A DNA stretch of 64,000 bases from Nemania diffusa (taxonomy: Eukaryota > Ascomycota > Sordariomycetes > Xylariales > Xylariaceae), in contig JBBPUQ010000001.1 of the NCBI GenBank assembly GCA_038501195.1, forward strand, positions 5,890,001 to 5,954,000, given 5' to 3'. The notes below the pieces were generated by a model, which saw nothing but the letters and a program-made list of their open reading frames with translations, was not told where the DNA came from and searched no databases. The translations under genes were made by a program, and so were the position numbers. Shown piece by piece: positions 12,260-23,667 of the stretch (position 1 is its first letter; each line of letters starts with the position of its first letter).

Positions 12260-13299
12260 TCAAGCATCATAAGTGCCTTTCAACCGCGGAAACAGCTTCT
12301 GTGCAGCTCCATTATAAATATCCTTTCTCTTTTCATCGCTCATGGTGTACTCGTCAATGAATTTTGCATGGCTTTGGCTAAACGGGATGGTCGCCGCGGG
12401 GAAATCGCTACCGAACAGAAGATGGCCCGGCTCTGCAAATCCAAGTATCAAGGGAAGCATCTCGCTACTCCCCGAAAGCGCGAGGTCAAAGTAGAAAGAC
12501 TCCGCCTGGCTGATGATGTCTTCGGCGCTCATCACGTCCCCGAACTCAGGCAGGGATATCAATGTTGCCCGCCGAACTAGCGAGGCAAGAGTCCCTCCTC
12601 CGTGAGGTAGGATGATCTTGACGTCAGGAAATTGCTGGAGACGCCTATTGAGAATTATAGACATTGCCATGCGTCCTGTTTCGTGAGGCCAATCGAACGC
12701 CGGCATAGGGAGCCTCTCGTCGAAGTAGACGGCATGCTTGTTGTCGACTGGGTGAATAAACACGACTGCCTTGCGGGCGTTGAGTTCTTCCCAGATTGGC
12801 ACGTAATCTGGATGACCCAGGTAGCCGTCAGGAGTGGCGTAACTAGTGAACAAAGTCACCCCATCGGCATGGAGCGTGTCAAAAGCATGGCGCAGCTCAC
12901 GGAGTACGAGATCGGTATGCTTGAGAGAAGGCACTGTGGCGAAGAATCCGTAGGCGACAGGATCACTGTCGCGAAGTGAGCCAAGGTGTTCGTTCATAGA
13001 ACGAGCCACAACGGCACTTTCTTCAGGATCAGATATGAATAAAACGCCCGGTGTGCCGACGGACAAGATGCTAGTCCTCACCCCGATCGATTTGCTGAAA
13101 GCCTGGTCTGTAGCGATGCTCCATTTCGGGACCTTCATTCCCTTCCAGGCGTGACTAATACCTGCTCGCCTTGTTAACACAATATATAAAGCATTTTGAG
13201 CTCAATGGCCCAGATTGAGAGTTGCAGACCTTCAAGTTGACCTTCGAGCTGAGGGGTAATGATATGGTGGTGGACGTCGACTTTGGGTATCGCCGTCAT
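12260..13299 (-). CDS. metal-dependent amidohydrolase, 6-methylsalicylate/aminocarboxymuconate decarboxylase type
   Basis: Two exons (13299-13230, 13161-12260) around a 68-nt intron give 323 residues. The short first exon supplies the N-terminal metal motif VDVHHHI (His10-12). Later ligands are visible in VFIHPVD, ILPHGGG and FGSDFP. This is the amidohydrolase-2 pattern of fungal decarboxylases such as those acting on 6-methylsalicylic acid. It would be a zinc-dependent, cofactor-free decarboxylase or hydrolase in the cytosol. No 6-methylsalicylate-type PKS lies in this window, so the substrate is unknown. It could act on an aromatic or beta-keto acid made elsewhere, or on a cluster intermediate. 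Without the first exon the HxH motif would be missing, which is why the upstream ATG was chosen. Confidence 0.85.
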
Positions 13300-13842
13300 G
13301 CTGGATTACTCTGTAAATAATGTTCAATCGGCTTAAACTAGTGCTTCCTAGTACAGGATAGATCTGTTGCCGCCATGAATGTTTGGCTACAGTGGAATGC
13401 TTTTATAAGCACCGCGCGAACGATATTCTATCCCATTTACTGCGCAATCCGCCGAACACTTGCTCTTTGGGCGCCTTTAGAGACCCGAATCGTCGGCCGC
13501 GATTCCGCTCTTTCGCCGAACCTACCCTTCATGTACGACATCGTGCCGATTTTACTGCTTGTTGTTAGTCGCTGTGTAATGACGGAAAAGCGACCTGCCG
13601 ACCGCGCGGAGCAGACCGAGCGTTCAGATACACCACACGCCAATACAATCACCATGACTTTATTGAAACGTCGCGGAATGATCCGAGCATTGTGCGCGCC
13701 CTCGTCAGCACCACGTTAAGGGTCACCCTCGGCGGTCCCTCCACTAAAATATGGAGCTGGCCATCCATTAAGTACCTACTCATATCCCGCGGAATCATCC
13801 GAGCTGTGTCTTAGTACGCTGCCCAGAGCGGTCGACATCGCA
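13300..13842. promoter_or_regulatory. divergent promoter region
   Basis: 543 bp between the amidohydrolase (minus) and the Zn2Cys6 regulator (plus). No convincing ORF and no recognised operator. The divergent layout suggests the regulator and decarboxylase are co-expressed. Confidence 0.5.
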
Positions 13843-16172
13843 ATGCCGCCAGACAATACAGACTCACACCAGACTCCGAAGCGCCGCAAGGTGGCAGAAT
13901 CTTGTAGACCGTGTAGGGCGAAGAAGACCCGCTGTGATGGAGCGCACCCAATATGTTCCTCTTGTTCTGCGAAGAATCTTCGATGCGAATACAACGCTGC
14001 AACAGTTCCCGTATCCAATGAGGTACTAGAGGGCATCGAGTCGCGTCTACGGAAGTTGGAACAGCAAATAAACAGCACACCGGCTCACATTGAACAGCGG
14101 GATCATTCAGGTAAACCCTGGCACTTAGTGCGCGCGCGCGCGAAGCTTTGGCTGATCTCAATAGCGCGATTGAGCGGAGTAGCATTCTCCCCGCGATGGC
14201 GCACGCCGACTCAAGGAAACCTTACCCTGGAATCCAGTGGCGACCCGGAATCCGAATCTTCGGTATTTTTGGGAGAAAATCCCACCACGCAGTTCATGCG
14301 AGAGGTCGCACAGATGGTTCAGCCCGAATCGAGGGAACAGCTGTCCAATGAATCAACATGGGAGCAGATGGACTCGACGTTTGGCGAAACAGACCGATTA
14401 TCCATGGTGGTCCCAGAGAGAATTATATCGGACGACTTGCTAGACTCCTATGAGCGCCTTGTCTATCCTTTGTTTCCGATCTTGCACATGCCAAGCTTTC
14501 GGGCTCGTTATGAGCAACTTTGGGACCCACGGGGACAAGGTCGGTTTGAGACACAGGCAGACCAGGTGCTTTTTCACGCTACGCTCAACGTAGTGTTTGC
14601 CCTGGGCTGCATCAACGGCTCGAATGCCGAATCCCACCTCAAGGTGCGGACGGCCGATTGCTTCTATCGTCGAGCCCGCAAGATTCTTCCGCTCGATGCG
14701 CTAGATCATCCTAGCCTAGGAGTCGTGCAGTACCTTTTGCTGATGTCGAACTACCTTAGCTTCACCAAGTATACCAACCGCTGCTGCAATACCCTCGCAG
14801 TTGCTATTACAGTCTGCCAGATTCTAGGCTTGCAGGTCGACTCTGAATCATCCTCGTCTAGTCAATTAAATCGAGAGATGAGAAGGCGTGTGTGGCACAT
14901 TTGCTTAGTTCTAGAAAGGTACAAGACAGATCGGGCTTTATTATATCCAGGCCTCTCGAGACGAACTGAACTTGACACGAAATTACATGTGGTGTGATAT
15001 TACTAGAGAAAGAAATCCCATTTCGTGCTAACATTCCTGGTAGGCTTTACTCCAGCGTGTTCGGACTGAAACCCATGATCAAAATTGACTACATTGTTCC
15101 ACTCCCCATCGCCATTGACGATAGGTATCTCAGCGATGAGGGCACGGGCATCCAACCAACTCATATACCGTCCATAATCGAGGCATATCTTGTGACGATT
15201 CACATATTTCAAGTCATCGAGGACGCCCGCGAGCTAAAGCATGGCACTGCGGGGCAGGATATCGATCTACACGAGTTGACCCAAGTTCTACAACTCAATG
15301 AACGGATTGATACGATCGAGGGGAGCTTGCCACCCCATTTGAAAACTTGCGCTGATGAATTGCCATTTTTGCAGCGTGATCAGGGGATAAGACTTCAAGC
15401 TGAAGCTATAATGACTAGGTATCAAATATAAATAACCCTTTTCCGTCCATTCTCCACCGAGTGCCGTTTTATACTGATCAAGTTCAGGATTTTATATGCT
15501 CGCCTTACCCTCTTGCGACCCTACGTGTTATCTGCTGCCAGGCAATCACTTCTTCACCCCGTAACAGAAGACGTCCTTCCTCAGTCATCAAGGTCGCTAC
15601 ATTCCACGATACGGACCGAGTTATCAAAGACCTGTGTCCAAGCCGCCACCTCAGTAATCTCCGTTCTCCACGGGAATTTGCAATTAAAATCTCGGATTTT
15701 AAGCTGTCTCGCTGTGTTCATGACGTTGGCAGCTGCCACGATAGTTATTGCCTCATCGTTAGTTCCTGAACTCGGTGTCAGTCTAGACGACGTTAGCCCA
15801 AACAATGCTACACTGACCCTAGCCTTTGAAGTCATGGATGAGCACATGTGGCAGATAGAAGGTGGGAAGAGGGTCAAGGGTCGACTTCTACAATTCCTAG
15901 AGACGGTTCGTCGGGAGAATGAGCGACGACTGAGTGGTGAGTATCGCCTCCTCTATTAACTTGCTGTTCAATGCCTGCGAACCTGATCGAAGGTTTCTCT
16001 TTGATCAAGACTAACGTGTGAAGAAACCGGAGGTCCCAGTATAGGCCCAGCCCACGAGAGCGGGCAAGATTTGGATATCGACAGCATGATTGAGGAGTTC
16101 GATTTGAACAATCCCGTATGGGTATTCCAATGGGCCGGGTCATCTGTTCCATCTGATACTATGAGGCCGTAG
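13843..16172 (+). CDS. Zn2Cys6 fungal-specific transcription factor
   Basis: Exons 13843-14918, 15056-15418, 15488-15936, 16024-16172 give about 678 residues. The binuclear zinc cluster is complete (Cys21, 24, 31, 38, 41, 48; spacing C2C6C6C2C6C), followed by a short coiled linker (LESRLRKLEQQIN). The middle homology region is recognisable around DLLDSYERLVYPLFPILH and the RRRVWH block. A 54-nt segment, 14111-14164 (GTAAAC...AATAG, containing a CG repeat), could be a further in-frame intron; removing it gives 660 residues. The intron at 14919-15055 is inferred from frame and may hide a small extra exon. Likely nuclear, and by position a candidate regulator of the neighbouring amidohydrolase and P450 genes. 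Confidence 0.85.
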
Positions 16173-16596
16173 TATTCGTTGCATTAAGAAACATCGGCTT
16201 GTATGTCCATGTATTCTGCATGAGAACTATTTTGGAAAAAAAAAAAAATGCACAGTACTTTTCTAAGATGATCCGCACCAGGAAGTCTGCTAACTCATCG
16301 GGAACACTCACACGGGCGGAACACCTACCGGACCCAGAGACTTCCTCAAGGCCAGACTACTATGCCGCTTTAATAAATCAATAGAAATCTTCGTAACGAA
16401 TGTTCAATATCGCCAAAGCACACATAATTCTTGTAGAACAGACAGGGTTTTTATGTGTTAGATCCCTACATTCAGTGAAAGGTTTGGATCCCATTTATGA
16501 GAACCCATTCTAACTAGGTTCTAAATAGGCTCGTAGAGTGATACTGAGCTTTACCATTATCAAAATAATGGAAACCTCAATATGTAAAGGTCATCC
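16173..16596. other. intergenic with A13 tract, nothing else recognised
   Basis: 424 bp between convergent genes. It contains a homopolymeric A run near 16236-16248; no ORF is supported. Confidence 0.6.
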
Positions 16597-18635
16597 CTAA
16601 GAGGCCATCTCTGATGAGCGAGGGTGAGCGCGCACATGGTAAGGCGGCTTCATCCACATGATGTAATGCTTCGACTCTGCCTCCCAATCCATATTCTTCT
16701 CCACCAGCTCTAGATCATACGTATACAGCATCTTAGATAAGACTAGGGACATCTGCATATATGCAAAACTGGAAATACAGTGACATGTTAGTGTCAGCTC
16801 CTTCAAGGCTTAAGGCGGGGAGGCCAGCAGTTCTCTTACCTTCTACCGATGCATGCTCGGAAACCGAGTGAGAATGGCTGGCTCGCCTCTTTGACGTCCT
16901 TGCAGTTCGGATCAGTCCATCGCTCGGGACGGAACTCATCAGGATTCTCGAAATATTCTGGGTTATGCGATGCCACCCATGTGCAGGTATAAATCTCGCT
17001 CTTAAGTAGAAGTAATTCCTCTGTCAGTACCATTGCACTGGTTCAGGAATAGCACCTAGTAAAAGAAACCCTTCAAACTCACTCCTTTAGGCACCCAATA
17101 TCCATCAACATTCAGGCCAGGAGAAATTCGGGGGAAGCCGTGCGCACCAGATGGGTGTATACGGAGGGCCTCATTTATAACAGCTTGTAGATACGGAAGT
17201 TGCTGAGCCGTGGTAGCGGTGATCTCCTCATACGATTTGAAGCTTGAGCGGATCTCTCCGGTGAGCTTCTTCGTAACCCGCGGGTCTTTCAGCAGGTAGA
17301 ACATAGCTGCAGCCAGAGTCGTTGCCGTCGTCTCCCCACCAGCAATGATCAGTGTAGAGGCATGCGCTGTCATTTCTTCGAGCGGAACCTCGCCGGATTT
17401 CACCTTTTCAGATATATGAGTGAAGAAATCCTCTCGTGTTGACGTGGTCTCAAGACGTCTGACATACTGTCAGCAATGGTACTCGCTCGTATCTTGCGAG
17501 AGCCACGAGAGACTTGATAAGACTGCCTTACTTTTTGACTTTGTCCCTACTAAACTGACTATGTTTCGCCCTAATTGATTGCAGAATCGACGGTAGAAAC
17601 CACTTAGAGAGGGCCTCCAACGCCTGAAACCGACGAACGTTATCCATCAGCACAATTTCTCGAACATGCTGCATAATCATGTCGATCCAGAAGTGCTGCT
17701 TGCCTAATTGATGATATTCAGTAAGTTAAGTTGTTAATCCTCGCAAGAATTCCGATTAGAAGACTGCCAATTGTGCACGCATATGAAAACTCACCTGAAG
17801 CCACGCAGCCGAAAGATTCACCAAAAGCCATCTCCCCAAAAAGGTCAAAGGAGCTCATGTCAAACCACTCCACCATGTTGACCCCATTTGGTCTTTCCTG
17901 GCTCTCGCTACCGATTTTCGCAACGAAGCCATCGATGCATCGATGCATAATGTATTCCTGCGCAGACAGAGCCTTAGTAGAAAACGCAGCGAGAAGATTC
18001 TTCTTCTTCCGACCCAAAACCTTGGGATCTCGCTCGCTGCCTATGCAGCCGGTTTTGAAGCCGTTGCCAAAAATGTCGTAAAATTCACTCTTGATGCATT
18101 GCTCGCCTCCGGGAGGTGGGAAGCCGTATATGTCTTTATACGACTGAACCGTGCAGAAGCTCAGCTCATTTGGCGAGACGCGAACAACGGAACCTAAGAT
18201 ATACCTTCCACGTTAATTGCTTATTATTTTCATCGCAAAGTCATCTCGTGAATATTAGTACAAAGGGTGCGAAAAGCCTACCATATTTGTTGTGCTGCTT
18301 TCTCATAGTTTGGGGGTGTCGACCCTCTAGCGTAACCCAGAGCCTCCATAGCTGTTGGAAAAATTAGTTCCATCGCTGAGTGTATTTGATTAGTAGTTGA
18401 GATCTCCTGGAGCCCTTACCAGAGTGCTACGAGCCAAAAGAGGCCCAGGGAACTTGGCGAGAGGATGGAAATAGAGGTTGTAGACAATAGCACCGATCTG
18501 GTATGCGAAGAGCTAGCCATTTTGGGGTTAGGAAACTTTTAGAATACCCGTCGATTGAACAGTACTTACAAGAGACCCGAGAATTACAGGCCAAGAACGC
18601 TGTAAGCTATCCCCAAGGTACTCATTCAACGCCAT
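16597..18635 (-). CDS. cytochrome P450, CYP65 (isotrichodermin C-15 hydroxylase-like)
   Basis: Eight exons (18635-18570, 18512-18420, 18351-18282, 18193-17795, 17703-17532, 17458-17083, 17000-16840, 16768-16597) close in frame at 502 residues. The N-terminal anchor is followed by a proline hinge (YFHPLAKFPGPLL). The I-helix is AGGETTAT, the ExxR motif is EALR, and the haem signature is FSLGFRACIGR with Cys442. CYP65 enzymes hydroxylate terpenoids (trichothecenes) and other fungal metabolites on the ER. Exons 2, 3 and 4 (93, 70 and 399 nt) have exactly the lengths found in the divergent P450 at 19598, so the two are paralogues. The apparent ORF breaks are all explained by introns with normal sites, so this is not a pseudogene. 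Confidence 0.9.
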
Positions 18636-19597
18636 TATGCATAGATAAGCCCAACTTTATTTATTTAAGTCCGATAGGTATGAGAGGAAACGCCACGTCT
18701 TTGTCATAGAAAGTTGATTAAAGGGTAGGTCCTCAGCAGTTGTTGAATTAAATGTGAGATGTTACGGGCAGCCGTGGCTAAGAGCAACGGCGCTTTGCAT
18801 GCTCTCGGGCGTGAGGGATTGGCGTGTTCCCGGCAGTCGACGCAAAGGTGCTACAGCGAAGTCGACAACTGGCCATTGCTATTCCTAGGAAACCCAATTC
18901 TTCGGTGATTTCTGAAATCGTAGCATGTAGGTAGCTTACTAGGAAGATAGGAGGGCGCGACCTACCCGAGATAAAATCCGGGGACTTCTATAATTGAACT
19001 AGAGTAGACTCTCTACCGATCTACTTCTAGGGCTACTAGGGTAGTCCATAAGGACTGAAGACGCCAAGCAGTGCAGCGCTCACATGTCACAGTATAGTAA
19101 ATTAAATAGCTAGGTAGGTTAGGTACGTTAGGTGGTTAAGTTGGTAGTGTAGCTAGCATAATAAAAGTATCTATTCTATATAGAATTCTGGCTTAAATGT
19201 TCCTACTGTGATCTACGGACGCTATAGGTACCTAATAGATATAGCTTGGGGTTGACTTAGGAGCTGCTTTTGTCCCCAATGGGCGACCGCACGGTTCTTT
19301 CCACTTCGAGATGGTTTCATTTCTCCATCGGGTAATGATTTTGTAAACTCACTGGTCATCACCTACCTGACCGATTTGCGCCATGAACCTGTTACTCACA
19401 AGAGCAACATGGAATTATACATTGGGAATGACACCTGGCTATTGTGATACCGTACTATTGGGTATGATAAACCTCTTCATTCCCTGATGCACTTGAAGCG
19501 AGAAGTTGTTGACCACATTCTTGTTGCAAAATTGAACAACGGTAACAAAACGACGGCCCATGCTATCACATCTTTTTATAATCACTAAACTTGCAAA
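18636..19597. promoter_or_regulatory. shared promoter of two divergent P450 genes
   Basis: 962 bp without supported ORFs between head-to-head paralogous P450s. It includes a 13-bp palindrome (GATTTC T GAAATC, near 18906-18918) and a TAGGT-rich stretch near 19100-19130. I saw no TCGN5CGA site here on reading. It probably drives coordinated expression of both genes. Confidence 0.5.
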
Positions 19598-21652
19598 ATG
19601 ATCGAATTTATAAAATCAGACTCTGTTACGTCGGTACGCGATGCCTTCTGGCCCGTTGCTATTATCCTGGCCCTTGTGACGGTGAGCGCCCATCCATGGC
19701 GATAAGATTTTCAACAAAAAAAACTTACACATATACATTGCAGGTTATTGTACTAGGAGTATATAGGATCATATGCAAGATCTACTTTCATCCTCTAAGC
19801 AGCTATCCCGGCCCTAAACTAGCTGCTGTCTCAAATGTAAGGCATTTGGAGGTGGCACACGATGGGCGAAAGTGTGTAAATGACTTACGATTTTACTCAG
19901 GTCGCTCACTGCTGGTGGTCTTTAGGCGGCCGCCAGCCATTTAAACTTCTTAAACTACACGAAGAATATGGTGAGAGCTTGTTTTATACAGAAAAATTCA
20001 GAAATAGTGAACCGTTCTGATGAGGAGATGAAAAGGTCCTGTTGTGCGAACTGCTCCGAACGAGCTGTCGTTCAATACATCACAGTCATTTAAGGACATT
20101 TACGGTTTCCGCCAAGGCCATAAGCCTTTCATTAAAGCAGAGTTCTATGATGGTGGTGCATTTGCGGCTCGTGGAGTCAGCTCCATCATTAGCGAGCGTG
20201 ATCCGACTAGGCATGGAGAGATGCGCAGACTGCTCGCCCACGCCTTCTCACTCACTTCACTCAAGGAGCAAGAAGAACTCATCATCGGTAATATTGATCG
20301 GTTCATAGAGCTTGTAAAGACCAAGACGTGTAAACAGCGGGAAGTCTTTGACATCACAAAGGGTTATGAACGGATGGCTTTTGATATTATCGGTGACCTA
20401 GCCTTCGGACAAAATTTCGGAGCTCTCGAGACAGGTGAGCCAGATCATTTTTAGCATTTCAGTATTAGAATTTGGATGGAGCTTACATATACAGACGAGA
20501 CACATCCATGGATCGCGATACTCCTAGGAGCACTCACCAAAGGGGCTATGATAGATACATTCAAACGCTTCCCTACTATCGCTCAAGTTATCGGCGTTTT
20601 AGCGAAGAAACAACTTACCAAACTCTACCAAGACACAGCGAACAGCGAGCAGATGGCAATCGATCTTGTTACGAAGTAGGTTCAACTTAACCACCCACTT
20701 CTAAGCCACGGTCTCAATTTTGAAGGCTGAGGCGGAAAATATGTATTAATAGAATGTAGGCGAATTCGAAACGAAAGTAATCGAAAAGACTTTATGACGA
20801 GAATTTTAGAGCGCCGCAGTCAAGACCGCCATCAGGTAACTGACTTACAGCTAGCTGCTCATTCTTGGGATTTTGTTGCGGCTGGTTCCGAGACGGCATC
20901 CACTGCACTTGCATGCTGCACCTTTTACATCCTCCACAACCCCGATATTATGAACAAGCTCAAGGCCGAAGTCCGTGGGGTATTCTCTGATTCGTCGGAA
21001 ATTAACGATGCTTCGACTAAGAATCTGCCGTACCTGAACGCTGTGTGCCTCGAAGCTATGCGTATCTTCCCTCCTCTCCCTTTTGCGCTCCCGCGCATAG
21101 TCCCTGAAGGAGGAGACACTGTTGACGGCCACTTTCTACCTGCAGGCGTAAGTCTTAATTCTCACTTCTATTGATAGCATGTCAACATACCCGAGACAGC
21201 CCTAGGCCTACGAGTTACTTACTTTTTCTACTCGCGCAGATTACTGTGGCCACTAGTCCGATAGCAGCTGCGCTTGATTCGCGAAACTTCAAGAACCCAT
21301 TAACTTTCAAGCCGGAGCGATGGCTCGACTCAAGTCTTACTGCAGAGGAACGCGACAATCTTGAAGCTAGCCAGCCCTTCTCGCTAGGTGCTAGGGGTTG
21401 TTTGGGCAAAAGGTATGTGCATTTCACAATCATATCGACGCCCTTACTACTGTATTGTTGAGACTCAGACTTACTGACTAACAACCCTTGCGCAGCTTGG
21501 GATGGCTGGAAATGCGCACCACTCTTGCTAAGATGGTCTTGACATTTGACATGGAACTTGCGGATAAGGAGGTTGACTGGCTCCGAGATTCACGCATGCA
21601 GACACTTTGGAAGAAACCTTCCTTGAAGATTCGGGCTTCGTTGGCTAAGTGA
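19598..21652 (+). CDS. cytochrome P450, CYP65 (isotrichodermin C-15 hydroxylase-like), paralogue of the 16597-18635 gene
   Basis: Eight exons (19598-19681, 19744-19836, 19901-19970, 20036-20434, 20495-20675, 20760-21147, 21240-21412, 21496-21652) give 514 residues. It has an N-terminal membrane anchor (VAIILALVTVIVLGVY), the hinge YFHPLSSYPGPKL, I-helix AGSETAST, ExxR in EAMR, and haem signature FSLGARGCLGK with Cys459. Exon lengths 93/70/399 and all intron phases match the divergent neighbour, showing an old tandem-inverted duplication. It is likely an ER monooxygenase acting on the same or a successive intermediate. All donors and acceptors are near consensus and the gene looks intact. Confidence 0.9.
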
Positions 21653-22243
21653 ATTTGGGCAAGAATATCAAAATGCAAGGGGGGATGGAGGTGGACTATC
21701 GCATCATATTTATCATAGTATCCAATAATAGTAGGAAAAGGGAGGATCAGGGATTCATTGAATTTTCTTTTAGCAATTTAGAGTGAGTCTTCAAATCTTT
21801 ATAAATAGAGCCGAAATGATACAGTAAAATAACTACATTTCTACCTAATCGCCAAGGCGTCGTCTCATCAACATGTCCACAGATTATGTGCAATAGGTCC
21901 TTGAAGCGTGAAAAATTATCTAGAGGTAAAGTCACTTACGGATACCTAGAGTTTAATATGAGCGCATTGACATTTCAACCCTTTTTAAAGCGGACATATG
22001 TACTATGTGTTCTATAAGACGCGCCCGAATGTGGCAGTGGCCGAATCGGTCAGTTCTATACTGTTGTTTTCGATGATTATCAAGCAATCCGTATATGAAA
22101 TATCTGCTTTTACTTACACTTCTATGAGTTTGAGCTGATAACTTTTTCATGATAAACTCACTTTCATTCTAGCCTAGATTACTTGAATCTTCACTTTTTA
22201 TTGAGATTTTGACTTGCATAGACGCGCTAAGGAAAATCACATC
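21653..22243. other. intergenic, nothing recognised
   Basis: 591 bp between two plus-strand genes, presumably terminator of the P450 and promoter of the SDR. No supported ORF. Confidence 0.55.
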
Positions 22244-23238
22244 ATGACCTCACTCAGTTTCGACGCAAGCGCTATTCCCGACCTCACCGGCAAGGTTGCT
22301 ATAATTACAGGTAGGACTCACTCGATTGTGTCTCGAAGCTGTGAAATTAATCGAAATCTTGTGTGCCTATAGGAGGTGCATCGGGAATTGGCATCGAAGC
22401 AGTCAAGGTGATGATGGCAAAAGGCGCAACAGTGCACATCTTAGACAGAAACGAGCCCGCCGACGACGTAGGAAAGTGGCGAGAGTGGCCAGGCGTCCAC
22501 TTCCATAAGTGCAGCGTCACCAACTGGCCGGAGTTGCGCGACATGATGACGGCTATAGGCCCTTTCCACATGGCCTTCGCCAATGCGGGGTTGGCGGAGA
22601 AGGTCAATTATTTCGCCGACACGTTCGACGCCGAGGGGAAGTTAGAGCTACCTGACGACTCACTCTGGAACGTCAACTTGTGGGGCGTGGTGTACACGGT
22701 CAAGCTGGCATGGAGCCTCATGCGACGGCACAAGATCTACGGCTCTATCGTGATCACGGCTAGCACCACGGCGTACGCCCCTGAGGCGGCGCTCCCCCTT
22801 TACTCGGCCGGAAAGCTGGGGCTGGTGGGACTTGTGCGCTCGCTGCGACATAACACCGTCATGGACAATATCACCATCAACGCCGTGGCGCCCGCGGGCA
22901 CACTTACGCCGTTAATTGCCGATCAAGTTGCGCCGCTCGCGGCCGCAGGCGTGATATTCGGCAATGCAGACGTGGTTGGGCTGGCATTGGTTTACTCGGC
23001 GACCGCGACGCAAAATCGGCGCGTCGAGGCTTACGGTCGGGACAAGGAGACCGATGTTTGGAAGACGGAAAGGTGGAATGGCCGTATCATCTATGTGCTA
23101 GGCGATGCATACACCGAGATAGAGGAGGCAACGGCCGATCTAAAGCCGTTCTGGTTCGGCAAGGAGAATCAGAGGCTCACGCGCTTCCAACAGGGCGTTA
23201 CTGATATCAGGCAGGGATTGGAGAACCCAAGATTGTGA
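22244..23238 (+). CDS. short-chain dehydrogenase/reductase (SDR)
   Basis: Two exons (22244-22310, 22373-23238) around a 62-nt intron give 310 residues. The cofactor motif TGGASGIG lies at about residues 22-29, ANAG at 92-95, and the catalytic Ser153-Tyr166-Lys170 triad (YSAGK) is intact. It would catalyse NAD(P)-dependent alcohol/ketone interconversion in the cytosol. The C-terminal 60 residues are longer than in minimal SDRs and unrecognised. Lying between a P450 and an FAD oxidase, it probably oxidises a hydroxyl introduced by the P450s or reduces the resulting ketone. The substrate is not readable from sequence. Confidence 0.88.
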
Positions 23239-23667
23239 TTTTAGGGATTCCTACGTATAGATGCCTTAACTGTGACTAGCTATAGAACGAATTATAACGT
23301 TAAGACTTGCCCAGACAGTTACTTACTATACCGCCTCGCCCATATGAAACGTTATTGTTGCTCCCAGTATATGCCACTTAGCGTGGTTCCCAACCCCCGA
23401 CTGTGTCTTCTTACTCCACGTAGACCTTTACCCGATTCTACTCATAATACCTGTAAGCGATATTCAAGCCGACATTGAGTACCTATCATACGACTTACGA
23501 ACCGACTCCGGTGACTTCCACACATAGTAATACCTGAGTCCATTTGTATAACCCATGTCTCTAACAAGCTATATGATTACTAGGCAAGTAAGACCGGCGT
23601 AGCAGGAGAACAATAGCTAGCTATTTTCTCTAATAATACTCTAAGTTCATATGCGAAGCATTTCATC
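23239..23667. other. intergenic, nothing recognised
   Basis: 429 bp between the SDR and the FAD oxidase; presumably the oxidase promoter. No supported ORF. Confidence 0.55.

Noticed and set aside
14111..14164. Definite extra intron in the Zn2Cys6 gene at 13843
   Set aside because: Sites are plausible, but the segment is open and a multiple of three; sequence alone cannot decide, so it is only noted in the feature.
18763..18850. GC-rich stretch considered as a tRNA gene
   Set aside because: No GGTTCRANNCC B-box and no acceptor-stem pairing; no tRNA was found elsewhere in the window either.
16597..21652. Fragmented P450 frames suggesting pseudogenes
   Set aside because: All breaks are explained by introns with normal donors, acceptors and phases, and both genes close at normal length.
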